A stretch of DNA of 36,859 nt from Cytobacillus stercorigallinarum (GTDB lineage: Bacteria; Bacillota; Bacilli; Bacillales; Cytobacillaceae), in assembly GCF_014836495.1 (NCBI RefSeq), contig NZ_JACSQT010000019.1, positions 1 through 36,859 on the forward strand, in the 5' to 3' direction. The position numbers and the translations under genes were made by a program. Under the pieces are notes generated by a model. The model made no database searches and was not told the DNA's origin. It saw only the letters and a list, made by a program, of their open reading frames with translations. Below, one piece after another: positions 1 to 8,890 of the stretch (the first letter of the stretch is position 1; every line of letters starts with the position of its first letter).

Positions 1-260
1 CCCACTTGAATCTAATCAAATTTTTGCTCGGGCATGCTTTTTTGACTCGTTTCCGCTTGAATCCAATCAAACTTTTCTCCGACACGCTTTTTTTGACTCG
101 TTCCCACTTGAATCCAATCAAATTTTTACTCGGACATCTTTTTTTGACTCGTTTCCGCTTGAATCCAATCAAACTTTTCCTCGGACACGCTTTTTTGACT
201 CGTTTCCACTCGAATCCAATCAACCTTTTCTCCGACACGCTTTTTTGACTCGTTTCCGTT
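1..260. repeat. 51-bp tandem repeat, five copies
   Basis: The hexamer GACTCG recurs at 44, 95, 146, 197 and 248, an exact period of 51 bp. Each unit has a T-run, GACTCGTT, CTTGAATCCAATCAA and TCCGACACGC with scattered substitutions. The array may continue left of the window. Because 51 is a multiple of three it stays open in one frame and gives a false repetitive 80-residue reading frame. It lies downstream of the NERD gene (which runs leftward). No function is visible. Confidence 0.9.
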
Positions 261-273
261 CGTTTTAACTTCA

Positions 274-1224
274 TCATTGATCCACTTCTTCATTTGCTTT
301 GATATGTTTTATTCTTTTTTCATAATATGCTCCACGACCATTGCCTTTTAATGCGTAATGATGGCCGAGGACTCTTCTTATAGTTGATTTGCTTATTATG
401 CGGTTACACCACTCATATATCACTTGGTTTGTTATTCTCATAGGAGCAAAGAGAATAGAAAATTCATCGATTAGGTTTAACAGTGCGCTTTCGAAAGAAT
501 ACACAGTTTTACAGGAAGTACAGATCATCCTATTCCTATTAGCCATTCTCTCCATTCTTTGATTACATTTTTTACAAAAAAGTCCTTTAGCAACATCATG
601 ATAGGTATAGTCGGGTATAACAAACAATGGTTGTTCAGTTTGATGGGATAATAGCGTTTGGATTATCTTTGTGTGATGGATTGTGGGGGTATGGCTAATT
701 TGCTTAAGCTTTTTTATTAAACTTGGAATTTGTGGGGGGAGAATGAGATTCTTCCTTGGCGTAGCATCATAAAGCATAAATTCAGAATTGACAAAAATCA
801 ATAAATAGTCAAAAGTCAGATGCAAATGATGTTGTTTGAAAAATTGTCTAATGAGCGTTTCATTCCGTTCTATTTGAATAGATGGATTTTTTATTTCTTT
901 ATCTGTTGAGTGATACCAATGCCTATCTTGACTAGTGAAGTTGCCGCTATAATTTTTAACTTCAAAGAAAGTAATATGTTGTTGGTAAATGATGAGTGCA
1001 TCTATCTGGAAAGTCGTGTGATTAATATTTAGCGTGAGATCATACAGAATAGGAATCTCAGGGGGAAGCTCCTTTAAATATTCTTGCCACCTTTTTTCTC
1101 CTTCATAGCCTTTTTGCAATGAGTGAAAATATTGGCTTTCTTCTAGGGAAAATTCCTTGCGCGCACTCAGTGCACGAAATAATTGGAGCTGATGTGAAGG
1201 TTTGAGGGGTTTAATAACTGCCAT
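274..1224 (-). CDS. NERD domain protein with C-terminal zinc ribbon
   Basis: 316 aa. Residues about 35-150 match the NERD (nuclease-related) fold: a 'YEGEKRWQEYLKEL' start helix, then IDALII and FFEVKNYSG, the acidic and E-x-K positions typical of this restriction-endonuclease-like family. A C-terminal CxxC pair (CKKCNQ and CTSCKT, about residues 218-240) looks like a zinc ribbon, followed by a helical tail. Family members are linked to DNA processing but their substrates are mostly unknown, so the biochemical role is an inference from the fold. The gene is monocistronic, read leftward, ending beside the 51-bp tandem repeats. Start at the first ATG, preceded by AGGCGG. Confidence 0.75.
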   Translation of the reverse strand: MAVIKPLKPSHQLQLFRALSARKEFSLEESQYFHSLQKGYEGEKRWQEYLKELPPEIPILYDLTLNINHTTFQIDALIIYQQHITFFEVKNYSGNFTSQDRHWYHSTDKEIKNPSIQIERNETLIRQFFKQHHLHLTFDYLLIFVNSEFMLYDATPRKNLILPPQIPSLIKKLKQISHTPTIHHTKIIQTLLSHQTEQPLFVIPDYTYHDVAKGLFCKKCNQRMERMANRNRMICTSCKTVYSFESALLNLIDEFSILFAPMRITNQVIYEWCNRIISKSTIRRVLGHHYALKGNGRGAYYEKRIKHIKANEEVDQ

Positions 1225-1290
1225 TTTGCACCGCCTTTCTTTTTATCCATTATAAAAGATTCCACCTCAATAAACGACATTATTTTACAA

Positions 1291-1326
1291 AACAAAAAAC
1301 TCTACTTTACTTTTAGTAGAGTTTCT
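1291..1326 (-). terminator. Intrinsic terminator of yuiB
   Basis: Leftward, a 10-bp stem AAACTCTACT/AGTAGAGTTT with a short loop is followed by a T-run. It lies directly after the yuiB stop codon. Confidence 0.8.
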
Positions 1327-1341
1327 TTCATTATGTATAGA

Positions 1342-1665
1342 CTAAAACATGCGATATCCTCTTTTGCGAAGCATGTTAATGACTATGCCAGCAACAATGG
1401 CACCAACAAAGCCACTGCTTAAGATGAGAATATCAGCTAATTGAAGGCTCGTGAGTTCCGCCCATAGACTAGAAAAAGAAGCCCGGGTGTCATTAAAATA
1501 TTCAATGAGTCGAACCTTATCAACAATCCTAATAACGACAATTGGATATACAATTGCCATGATCCATGACATTCTTAAAAGCATATTTAATATAAAACCA
1601 ATTCCGAAAAATAAAACAAAAAAGAGTAACATAGAAATCGGCAATACGAAAATGGTCATCTGCAT
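1342..1665 (-). CDS. yuiB: YuiB family membrane protein
   Basis: 107 aa with three hydrophobic segments (about residues 3-28, 30-48 and 75-97) and the basic C-terminus LRKRGYRMF that I recognise from Bacillus YuiB. Function unknown. In B. subtilis yuiB is next to yuiA; here about 8 kb (the keto-acid dehydrogenase operon and a GntR gene) lies between them, suggesting insertion or rearrangement. It has its own terminator downstream. Family assignment is by recall of the sequence pattern. Confidence 0.75.
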   Translation of the reverse strand: MQMTIFVLPISMLLFFVLFFGIGFILNMLLRMSWIMAIVYPIVVIRIVDKVRLIEYFNDTRASFSSLWAELTSLQLADILILSSGFVGAIVAGIVINMLRKRGYRMF

Positions 1666-1818
1666 TCAGCTTGTCCTCCCTTGCACATCAGTATTAAGTT
1701 TACTGAAACTTCACTCTATGCGTCAACATGTTCTTACAATAGAAATGACAAAAAATGAAGATTTTTCTACTTCCAGCTCTTTTTTGTACCTTGCAATTGG
1801 TCCCTTACTCCAAACCTA

Positions 1819-1861
1819 AAAAAGCTAGAGGTGCACATCAAATACGCACGCCTAGCTTCAA
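1819..1861 (-). terminator. Terminator of the bkd operon
   Basis: Leftward, GAAGCTAG ... CTAGCTTTTTT forms a stem with extra GTGC/GCAC pairing inside, ending in a T-run, just after the lpdV stop codon at 1872. Confidence 0.75.
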
Positions 1862-1871
1862 TATAATTCGT

Positions 1872-3296
1872 TCATACCTTAACAGATTTCTTCTCATTCG
1901 GTTTCATATGAATCGCACGGTTATTCAAGCCCTCAATGGCTTCTAAAATCGTTTCGTTAAAACTTGGATGAGGGTATAGTGGGAAATTCAAGTCTTCATC
2001 ACGACCAACGAACTCCATTGCCGTAACCGCCGTACTAATTAATTCAATAACGGAAGAGCCAATGGCATGAAAGCCGAGCAGAACATCATTATCTGCGTCT
2101 TTAATTATTTTCATTATGCCACTTTTTTCACTAGTTACCATCGCATAGCCATTGCCACTATAATTGAATTGACTAACAGCAATATTTAAGCCTTTCTCTC
2201 TTGCTTCTTGTTCTGTCATCCCCACAGTAGCGAGAGGTGGGATCGTATGGACAACTGTAGGCATTAAGCTTAAATCCACTTCACTATTCAAGCCTGCAAT
2301 CCTTTCAGCCACCACTTTTCCTTCTTTAATCGACTTAATAGCCAATTGCTCTCCACCCGTGACATCACCAATAGCGTATATTGTTGGTATATTCGTTTGC
2401 AATTGCTTGTTTACTTTAATAAAACCATCCGTTGTACATTCTACACCTATTCTTTGTAAATCGAGTGTCTCTATATTCCCCCGACGCGTTCCTTCCATAA
2501 ATAAATGGCTACCTTCACATGTCAATTCCTGGTTTGAATTAGATAACTTCAATTGCAAGAGCGTATGACTTTCTACTAAATCTTTTAATTGATAATCACG
2601 GTATACTTTAATTTTTTGTTTCTTTAATAATCGCAGTAACTCCCTATTTATACTTTCATCAAAGGAAAAATGTTCTTTAGTTAAAATGAGTGTAACATCT
2701 GTACCAAGTTGACGATAAGTAAACGCGGCTTCTAATGCAATATAACTTTGTCCATATATGATAAGATGAGGAGGAATCTCATTTAACTGATAAAGTTCGG
2801 CTTCTGTTAAAATTTTTGCAGAGCGATATTTTTTAGGTATTTCAACAGTGCTTCCGGTCGCTATAATGACTCTCTCAAAATCATATAAATCAAAGTGATG
2901 AGATATTTCAATACCTAGACGTTTCTGATTAATAAATTGGGCTTTACCCCGAATGACCTCTATTTTATTTGCCTTACATAATTCTTCTACCCCTTTACGC
3001 AACCGCTCGATGGTAATATTTTTATAATCATTTAACGGTTCGATCGCAAAAGTAGGTTCATGAATAGCAATACCAAAAGAAGCATATTGCCCTAGCGCAT
3101 CTAACTTCTTTGCAGCTTGCGCGTAAACCTTTGAAGGTATACAACCAGAGTTTAAGCAAACACCACCCAATTCATGCTGTTCAACTAAAGTTACCTTCAA
3201 CCCTAATTGCGCTGCCCGAATCGCCGCGTTGTATCCTCCAGGACCACCTCCAATAATGATTAAATCCCGCTTTTCAGCGAATTCGCCTACAACCAT
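1872..3296 (-). CDS. lpdV: Dihydrolipoyl dehydrogenase (E3) of 2-oxo-acid dehydrogenase
   Basis: 474 aa, normal length. Reoxidises the dihydrolipoyl arm of E2 with FAD and NAD+. Visible: N-terminal FAD motif GGGPGG (about residues 16-21), redox-active disulfide CLNSGCIPSK (about residues 47-56), a second nucleotide-binding domain in the middle, the FAD-contact motif YAIGDVTGG, and the C-terminal His-Glu region HPSFNE. The ATG follows the bkdB stop without a gap, so it is translated as the last gene of the operon. The NAD-binding segment reads IYGQSYIALEAA rather than the common GGGYIGxE type, a mild divergence. Its position makes it the dedicated E3 of the branched-chain complex rather than the pyruvate dehydrogenase E3. 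Confidence 0.92.
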   Translation of the reverse strand: MVVGEFAEKRDLIIIGGGPGGYNAAIRAAQLGLKVTLVEQHELGGVCLNSGCIPSKVYAQAAKKLDALGQYASFGIAIHEPTFAIEPLNDYKNITIERLRKGVEELCKANKIEVIRGKAQFINQKRLGIEISHHFDLYDFERVIIATGSTVEIPKKYRSAKILTEAELYQLNEIPPHLIIYGQSYIALEAAFTYRQLGTDVTLILTKEHFSFDESINRELLRLLKKQKIKVYRDYQLKDLVESHTLLQLKLSNSNQELTCEGSHLFMEGTRRGNIETLDLQRIGVECTTDGFIKVNKQLQTNIPTIYAIGDVTGGEQLAIKSIKEGKVVAERIAGLNSEVDLSLMPTVVHTIPPLATVGMTEQEAREKGLNIAVSQFNYSGNGYAMVTSEKSGIMKIIKDADNDVLLGFHAIGSSVIELISTAVTAMEFVGRDEDLNFPLYPHPSFNETILEAIEGLNNRAIHMKPNEKKSVKV

Positions 3297-4505
3297 TTAA
3301 ATCAACTCCACTAATAATTTTGTTGGTTGTTCAATTAATTCAATGAAACGGTTAGAAAAAGCAATTGATTGCGCACCATCTATAACGCGATGATCAAAAG
3401 AGATAGAAATATTCATGATTGAACGAATAACGATTTCATTTTCAGCATTTACTACCGGTTTTTTCTTCACTGCATGGAAAGTAATAATACTCGTTTCAGG
3501 ATGATTAATAATTGGCGTTGCTCCTGTACCGCGGCCAAGCGGGCCAACATTATTAACTGTAAACGTTCCGCCCTTCATATCACTCGGAGTTAGCTTACCT
3601 TCTTGTGCTTTTTTCGTTAACGATTTCATCTCCTCATGGATCGCTCGAACTGACTTTTTATCAGCTTGGTGAATGACCGGTACCATTAATCCTTCTTTTC
3701 CATGTGTCGCCACACCTATATGATAATCCTTTAACAACCGAATGACCCCTGCTTCTTCATCTAATCTTGCATTAAATAATGGGTGTTCTTTTAAGCAGAT
3801 CACAACTGCTTTTAAGAAAAATGCGGCTGGAGAAAGACGATCACCTAAATCCTTTAATTCATTTCGCGCTTCTACTAATTGGGTAACATCGACCTCATCG
3901 TAATGCGTAACATGAGGAATCGTTTGTAGGGAATGACTCATTCGTTGAGCGATGACTTTTCTGATTCCTGTAAAAGGAATCGTCTCCTCTGATTTTGTTG
4001 TTTCTATTTGTGGCTCTGGTCTCTCTTTTTTCGTTTCTTTAGCACGATAGCCTTCCACAAATTGATACACATCATCATCCATTACTCTTCCTGCTGGTCC
4101 TGTACCAACAATTCTTTCTATATCTACATTTAGATCTCTTGCAATTTTTCTTGTATAAGGTGCTGCAAGTATCCGCTGATAGCGATTTCGATTCGCTTCG
4201 GGAAGAACCTCTTTTTCCACACGCGGTGGTACGGTTTCAATCACCACTTCTTCTCTCTTTGCAAGGCTCTGTCCATTATCGATTGTCATAATCACCGTTC
4301 CAACCGTAACGACTTCTCCTGTTTGAAAAGGAATGGAGGTGATGACACCAGCTGAAGGAGCAGGAATTTCAGCCACCATTTTATCGGTTTGTAGTTCAAC
4401 CAATGGCTGATCTATTTCCACTGTATCTCCTTCTTGGACAAAGTAATGGATAATCTCTCCTTCTGTCATTCCTTCTCCTATATCGCTAAATTTCACATCA
4501 GTCAT
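3297..4505 (-). CDS. bkdB: Dihydrolipoamide acyltransferase (E2) of branched-chain 2-oxo-acid dehydrogenase
   Basis: 402 aa. Domains in order: one lipoyl domain (residues about 1-77, lipoylated lysine in LQTDKMVAEI), a linker, a peripheral-subunit binding domain (about 112-150, APYTRKIARDL...GTGPAGRV), a charged linker, and the catalytic acyltransferase domain (about 175-402) ending with the active-site motif SFDHRVIDG. It transfers the acyl group made by E1 to CoA and forms the core of the complex. It sits between bkdAB and lpdV, all co-directional, with strong ribosome sites. Confidence 0.93.
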   Translation of the reverse strand: MTDVKFSDIGEGMTEGEIIHYFVQEGDTVEIDQPLVELQTDKMVAEIPAPSAGVITSIPFQTGEVVTVGTVIMTIDNGQSLAKREEVVIETVPPRVEKEVLPEANRNRYQRILAAPYTRKIARDLNVDIERIVGTGPAGRVMDDDVYQFVEGYRAKETKKERPEPQIETTKSEETIPFTGIRKVIAQRMSHSLQTIPHVTHYDEVDVTQLVEARNELKDLGDRLSPAAFFLKAVVICLKEHPLFNARLDEEAGVIRLLKDYHIGVATHGKEGLMVPVIHQADKKSVRAIHEEMKSLTKKAQEGKLTPSDMKGGTFTVNNVGPLGRGTGATPIINHPETSIITFHAVKKKPVVNAENEIVIRSIMNISISFDHRVIDGAQSIAFSNRFIELIEQPTKLLVELI

Positions 4506-4523
4506 ATCATCTCACCCTCCCCT

Positions 4524-5540
4524 CTAAAATGTATAAGCTTTACGAATGGCTGTCTCTACTCGTTCTGTTGATGGTAAATAATCATTCTCCAAAGAAAATA
4601 ATGGCACAGGTACATCAAAGCCTGTCACTTTCTCCACTGGTGCTTTCAAATAGAGAAAAGAAGTATCGTTTATAATAGAAATAATCTCGCTACCTAACCC
4701 GCCTGTCTCATGTCCTTCGTGAACTATGACAACCCTCCCTGTTTTTTGCACAGAATCAGCAATTAAGTCACGGTCTAGTGGATAAAGGCTTCTTAGATCA
4801 ATCACATCACATGAAATACCGTCTTTTTTCATTTGTTCACTAGCTTTCATGACTAAAGGAATCATTGCCCCCCAAGCAAAAATGGTGACATCATTTCCTT
4901 CTTGTACACGAGTGCCTTTACCTATTTCAACACGATAATCACCCGTAGGCACATCTACTCTACTGCCACGGTATAGACGCATAGGTTCTAAAAATAGGAC
5001 AGGATCTGGGTCTTCTACTGCTGCTAACAATAAGCCTTTGGCATCATAAGCGTTAGATGGACATACGACTTTTATCCCTGGTAAATGGGTAAATAATGCT
5101 TCGACACTTTCCGAATGGATTTCTGGGGAGCGAACGCCTGCACCGTATGGGGCACGAATCACCATAGGAATATGATATTGACCGAGTGTGCGCATACGCA
5201 TTCTTGTGACATGTGTCGCAATTTGTTCAAATGCCGGATAGATAAAACCGAGAAATTGAATTTCGACGACTGGTTTCAATCCGGCTAACGCCATCCCTAC
5301 CGCTGTTCCGACGAACCCTGCTTCACTTAATGGTGTATCGATGACTCTTTTCTCGCCAAAAGTCTCCTGCAAACCATCTGTTGCTCTAAACACACCTCCA
5401 TTACGTCCAACATCTTCACCCATAATAATCGTGTTTTGATCACTTTCGAGCATCGTCTTTAATCCATCCGTGATTGCTTGAATCATCGTTAACGACTGAC
5501 TTGGTGCCTTCGTTTTTATTATTTCATTTGACATGACCAT
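4524..5540 (-). CDS. bkdAB: Branched-chain 2-oxo-acid dehydrogenase E1 beta
   Basis: About 338 aa from the ATG at 5540 (5534 is an alternative). An upstream in-frame extension to 5597 is unlikely because GGGGGG, the only good Shine-Dalgarno, precedes 5540. Transketolase-like E1 beta: GEDVGRNGGVFRATDGL near the N-terminus, the DTPLSEAGFVGTAVG segment, and the C-terminal VTGFDVPVP region. Pairs with E1 alpha to bind thiamine diphosphate and decarboxylate 2-oxo acids. Two bases separate it from the E1 alpha stop codon, so the two are probably translationally coupled. Confidence 0.92.
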   Translation of the reverse strand: MVMSNEIIKTKAPSQSLTMIQAITDGLKTMLESDQNTIIMGEDVGRNGGVFRATDGLQETFGEKRVIDTPLSEAGFVGTAVGMALAGLKPVVEIQFLGFIYPAFEQIATHVTRMRMRTLGQYHIPMVIRAPYGAGVRSPEIHSESVEALFTHLPGIKVVCPSNAYDAKGLLLAAVEDPDPVLFLEPMRLYRGSRVDVPTGDYRVEIGKGTRVQEGNDVTIFAWGAMIPLVMKASEQMKKDGISCDVIDLRSLYPLDRDLIADSVQKTGRVVIVHEGHETGGLGSEIISIINDTSFLYLKAPVEKVTGFDVPVPLFSLENDYLPSTERVETAIRKAYTF

Positions 5541-5542
5541 GA

Positions 5543-6604
5543 TTATCGATTCCCCCCCATCAATCCTAATTGTTCTTTTTGCCTTGATATCGTCCATGTA
5601 GGTTCACTAAAGACATGATCAAACATGTCGTCTGTATTAGCAGTAGGTGCACTTTCCATTTTCACTACAGCAGATTCTATCTCCGTACGTATATCAGATT
5701 GGATATTTTCTACCCACTCTTCACTCCAAAAGCCGCGGAATTGCATATGCTTTTTCAGTCGTAGAAGAGGATCTTTTGCTTCTTTTTGACGATTGATTTC
5801 TTCTTGATCACGATACTTTGAAGGGTCATCAGCTGTTGTATGGGCCCCAAAACGAATAACAACCGCCTCAATAAGCGTCGGTCCCTCCCCTTTTCGCGCT
5901 CGTTCTAAAGCTTCTTTCACTGCATAATGTACAGCAAAAACATCCATACCATCTACTCTCACACCCGGTATCCCATAAGCAACAGCTTTCTGTGCAATCG
6001 TTTCGGAATTCATCTGTTTTTCAATAGGTAACGAAATAGCGTAACCATTATTTTGATTAAAGAAAACGACTGGTGCCTTAAATACACTTGCAATATTTAA
6101 CCCTTCATGAAAATCACCTTCAGAGGTTGCACCATCTCCAAAATAAGCAATGGCAGCATTGTCAGTTCCTTTATAAACCTCAGCTATTGCAGCGCCAGTA
6201 GCATGTGGTAAATGAGTAGCAATTGGTATCGAAGCTGGCATGATTCGCTTTTCTCTAGATGGTAAACAACCTTCTATTCTACCGTTCCAATGAAGGAACA
6301 TCCGATCTAAATCTGCACCAAATGTGAGAGAGGCACCATGATCACGATAAGTAGGGAACATCCAATCATTTTCTGATAATGCAAGCGCACTTCCTACTTG
6401 TGCTCCTTCATGACCTGGAAAAGGCACATATGTACCAATCCTCCCTTGGCGCTGCAACGCAACTCCCTTCTGGTCATAAGTGCGTATACGCAACATGTGA
6501 TAATAAAATTCTTTTACTTTTTCCTCATTTAATTCTTTTTCATATGACTTGTTAACCCATTCCCCGTTCTCATCGATGATTTGATATAGTGGATAATTTT
6601 CCAT
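5543..6604 (-). CDS. bkdAA: Branched-chain 2-oxo-acid dehydrogenase E1 alpha
   Basis: 353 aa from the ATG at 6604, which has GGGAGG seven bases upstream; a longer start at 6622 would place this ribosome site inside the gene. The thiamine-diphosphate motif GDGATSEGDFHEGLNIASVFKAPV.. is present in the order GDG...NN (YFGDGATSEG to FFNQNNGYA, about residues 155-190), and RFGAHTTADDPSKYR is the conserved loop containing the phosphorylatable region of E1 alpha enzymes. Decarboxylates 2-oxo acids from branched-chain (and here possibly aromatic) amino acids. Third gene of the operon, 14 bases after the dehydrogenase gene. Confidence 0.92.
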   Translation of the reverse strand: MENYPLYQIIDENGEWVNKSYEKELNEEKVKEFYYHMLRIRTYDQKGVALQRQGRIGTYVPFPGHEGAQVGSALALSENDWMFPTYRDHGASLTFGADLDRMFLHWNGRIEGCLPSREKRIMPASIPIATHLPHATGAAIAEVYKGTDNAAIAYFGDGATSEGDFHEGLNIASVFKAPVVFFNQNNGYAISLPIEKQMNSETIAQKAVAYGIPGVRVDGMDVFAVHYAVKEALERARKGEGPTLIEAVVIRFGAHTTADDPSKYRDQEEINRQKEAKDPLLRLKKHMQFRGFWSEEWVENIQSDIRTEIESAVVKMESAPTANTDDMFDHVFSEPTWTISRQKEQLGLMGGNR

Positions 6605-6618
6605 AGTAACGCCTCCCA

Positions 6619-7755
6619 TCATTTAAAATCCCACTTAGGTCTTACATTCCGAGAGAAGAAATTGCTTCTATGTTGCTGCTCTTTCATCTGTCTTTGCAGA
6701 CGATCTTGTGCGGCTTCTACTGTGTTTTTTCCAGTTGCAGCAGATTCTCGATATAATTGCAGTAAAGTATGATAAATCGTCCTTGTTTTTTGCAGTACTC
6801 GCTCTTTACTCGGACCATATAATTCATCTGCTACTTGAATGAGTCCTCCAGCATTCACAATATAATCAGGTGCATATAGGATACCCTTGTCATGTAAAAG
6901 AGCGGCGTCAGTAGAATGTGCCAGTTGGTTATTAGCAGATCCGACAATGGCATGGACTCTTAATTCATTGATGGTTCTTTCGTTTAACACGCCACCCATT
7001 GCACATGGAATGAATACATCGGCCGATACACGATAAATTTCTAGATGATCAACTACTTGCACATTTCCTCTTAACGTTTCAGCCTTTTCTACAAGTTCTG
7101 TTATTGCCTCTTGATTAATATCTGTGACAAACACGTCACCACCAGCTTCAAGCAGTGATTCTGCAATCTTCATCCCCACTTTGCCTAATCCTTGAATACT
7201 GTAAGTGCGTCCTTCCAAAAGATCTGTACCATGTAAATATTGATTCGTTGCCTGTATAGCATAAATTACCCCTTGAGCCGTAGGAATTGACGAATCTCCC
7301 CCACCTCCATATGCCTCAGGTATCCCATTAATAAATTGCGTTTCTTTTGAAGCATGGACAAAGTCTTCCATCGTTGTTCCCATATCCGTCCCTGTATAAA
7401 ATCTACCATTCAATGAATCTACAAATTGACCAAATGCACGAAATAAGGCAGGTGTTTTATCCTTTTTCGGATCACCAATAATGACTGCCTTTCCCCCTCC
7501 AAAATCAACATCTGCTGCTGCACATTTTGCTGTCATGCCTTCAGCTAAACGTAAAGCATCTTCTAAGGCGGCATCCATATTTTCATAAGGGTACATCCGT
7601 GTTCCACCAAGAGCTGGACCTAATGTGGTATTATGAATGGCTATAATTGCTCGTAAACCTGTACTCGGGTCATTACAAAATACTACTTGTTCATGATTAG
7701 CCATCTTCTTAAAAATATCGTTTTCTACTTCTTGAGTATGATTAAGCTTTTCCAT
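6619..7755 (-). CDS. pdh: Amino-acid dehydrogenase, phenylalanine-dehydrogenase type
   Basis: 378 aa. NAD-dependent oxidative deamination of an L-amino acid to its 2-oxo acid. Seen: catalytic lysine motif [11 protein letters not shown] (about residue 90), [14 protein letters not shown], the stretch [11 protein letters not shown], Rossmann motif GLGKVG (about 190) and the tail [13 protein letters not shown]. From memory, the TGTDMGTT segment, GGGKAV (not GGAKTV) and the basic RRPKW-type tail fit phenylalanine dehydrogenases of Bacillus/Lysinibacillus better than leucine dehydrogenase, which normally holds this slot in bkd operons. Substrate cannot be fixed from sequence alone; leucine/valine remains possible. 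In the operon it would supply the oxo-acid substrate to the E1-E2-E3 complex encoded downstream. ATG preceded by GGGGGAG. Confidence 0.8.
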   Translation of the reverse strand: MEKLNHTQEVENDIFKKMANHEQVVFCNDPSTGLRAIIAIHNTTLGPALGGTRMYPYENMDAALEDALRLAEGMTAKCAAADVDFGGGKAVIIGDPKKDKTPALFRAFGQFVDSLNGRFYTGTDMGTTMEDFVHASKETQFINGIPEAYGGGGDSSIPTAQGVIYAIQATNQYLHGTDLLEGRTYSIQGLGKVGMKIAESLLEAGGDVFVTDINQEAITELVEKAETLRGNVQVVDHLEIYRVSADVFIPCAMGGVLNERTINELRVHAIVGSANNQLAHSTDAALLHDKGILYAPDYIVNAGGLIQVADELYGPSKERVLQKTRTIYHTLLQLYRESAATGKNTVEAAQDRLQRQMKEQQHRSNFFSRNVRPKWDFK

Positions 7756-7767
7756 CCTTGCTCCCCC

Positions 7768-8163
7768 TTAATTGTTGGTAGCTAAAACTTTCTTCGCAAT
7801 CACTTCTTTCGGAAGAACCGCTTGTTTGACTTCCCCTTTTCCAATTAGTCCACTTTCATTGGTCACAGTAACCTCTGTTACTAAAGTACGTTCAGTAACT
7901 GCCGTAACGGTCGCTATTAAAGTTACTTTAGAATTTTCTCCAGATGGTGCAACATGTTGCATGTGGACAGCTGCCCCCATTCCTTCTTCATGATCCTCAA
8001 GAAACGGAAGAAGAATTTTTCTTGAAACCCACTCCATGTGATACACCATGGATGCAGTAGAATAGACGGGGTGAACCACCTCTCCGTCAAACTGCGCAAA
8101 CATATCCTTTGTCACTTCAATTGTCATTACTTCTGATAGACCCATATGTAATCCGTCTTTCAT
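7768..8163 (-). CDS. Hot-dog thioesterase, fluoroacetyl-CoA thioesterase (FlK)-like
   Basis: 131 aa. Residues VVHPVYSTASMVYHMEW and HMQHVAPSG match the FlK-type hot-dog thioesterases, in which a Thr-Glu-His set (here the T of YST, the E of HMEW and the H of MQH) is catalytic. It is the first gene of the operon, so the likely role is to hydrolyse or release acyl-CoA products of the complex (branched acyl-CoA, or phenylacetyl-CoA if phenylpyruvate is used). This takes the place of the ptb and buk genes that accompany bkd in B. subtilis. The specific substrate is inference. Confidence 0.7.
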   Translation of the reverse strand: MKDGLHMGLSEVMTIEVTKDMFAQFDGEVVHPVYSTASMVYHMEWVSRKILLPFLEDHEEGMGAAVHMQHVAPSGENSKVTLIATVTAVTERTLVTEVTVTNESGLIGKGEVKQAVLPKEVIAKKVLATNN

Positions 8164-8182
8164 TGCTACAAACCACCTTTCG

Positions 8183-8197
8183 TGTATGCGCTTTCAT
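8183..8197. promoter_or_regulatory. cre site (CcpA) in the leader of the bkd operon
   Basis: TGTATGCGCTTTCAT; on the minus strand ATGAAAGCGCATACA satisfies the relaxed cre consensus WTGNAANCGNWNNCW at every position. It lies about 20 bases upstream of the first start codon and downstream of the -10 box, a roadblock position for glucose repression. Confidence 0.65.
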
Positions 8198-8255
8198 TGT
8201 AGTAACAAAAGAAAATTACTGCTTGTTTAGTTATTTACACAAAATCACACTTCTG

Positions 8256-8270
8256 AATTTTCTTTATATT
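8256..8270. promoter_or_regulatory. CodY-like box at the bkd transcription start
   Basis: AATTTTCTTTATATT matches the CodY consensus AATTTTCWGAAAATT at 12 of 15 positions and overlaps the predicted +1. CodY control of bkd is known in B. subtilis; here it is inference. Confidence 0.4.
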
Positions 8271-8274
8271 TGGG

Positions 8275-8303
8275 ATATTACAACATTTCCTTTTTTTAGT
8301 CAA
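8275..8303 (-). promoter_or_regulatory. Sigma-A promoter of the bkd operon
   Basis: Leftward TTGACT, 17-bp spacer, TAATAT. I see no sigma-54 (-24/-12) element and no BkdR activator gene nearby, unlike the SigL-dependent B. subtilis operon. Confidence 0.75.
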
Positions 8304-8339
8304 CGGAAAACAGTTAACCAACATACCTCTTAGTTTATG

Positions 8340-8843
8340 AATCGCCTTCATAGACTTGAAAGAGTGTAAAGAGTTGAAGCTGAAAATTGGTCTTTTCCTA
8401 CATACTTTATGTAAAAAACGGATAAAAAAGACATACTCACTTTGTACAATAGAAGGAAGGGTTACATTAGAAAATGCGGAAAAAGAAGGAGAATACTTTG
8501 ACGGGAGGCACCTGAGGATTGAAAAAATCCAATCCTCCGTTAGTGATGCGGTTGCTGTCAGCTCAAATATAAGATAGCTACAGCGAGGCTCGAAATTTAG
8601 CTACATATGGATGGAATTATTTCGTGCACTATTGATGGATGATTGAACTAACTAATTTAGTAAAAGGGATTGGATCTATAATGGCACTTCTGTCACTACA
8701 AAAAACACAGAATTACAAAAAAGCTCTGCCAAACCAAGACAACCTCTCTCTTCTTCCATAGGGTAATATTTATGGATGAAACAAGCTGACTTGCCTCACC
8801 AGTGCAACATTCAGACCTTCAAACCGATCTGCCTTAAAATTCA
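8340..8843. other. 504-bp gap without a convincing gene
   Basis: A 73-codon frame (8356-8577, plus) has neither a good ribosome site nor recognisable sequence. The rest is AT-rich with several stops in all frames. It may be a decayed gene between the bkd promoter and the GntR terminator. Confidence 0.6.
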
Positions 8844-8890
8844 AAAACAAAGCTACTCTATGTAGACTCTACTTAGAGTAGCTTTGTTTT
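8844..8890 (-). terminator. Terminator of the gntR gene
   Basis: Perfect 17-bp arms (8844-8860 and 8874-8890: AAAACAAAGCTACTCTA and its complement) with a 13-base loop; T-rich on both sides so it may work in both directions. It overlaps the gntR stop codon. Confidence 0.88.

Noticed and set aside
6..248. 80-codon open frame with repeated NPIKLFL... peptides
   Set aside because: Produced by the 51-bp tandem repeat, whose length is a multiple of three; no ribosome site or start context.
8356..8577. 73-codon plus-strand frame
   Set aside because: No ribosome site, no recognisable sequence, and in a decayed-looking gap.
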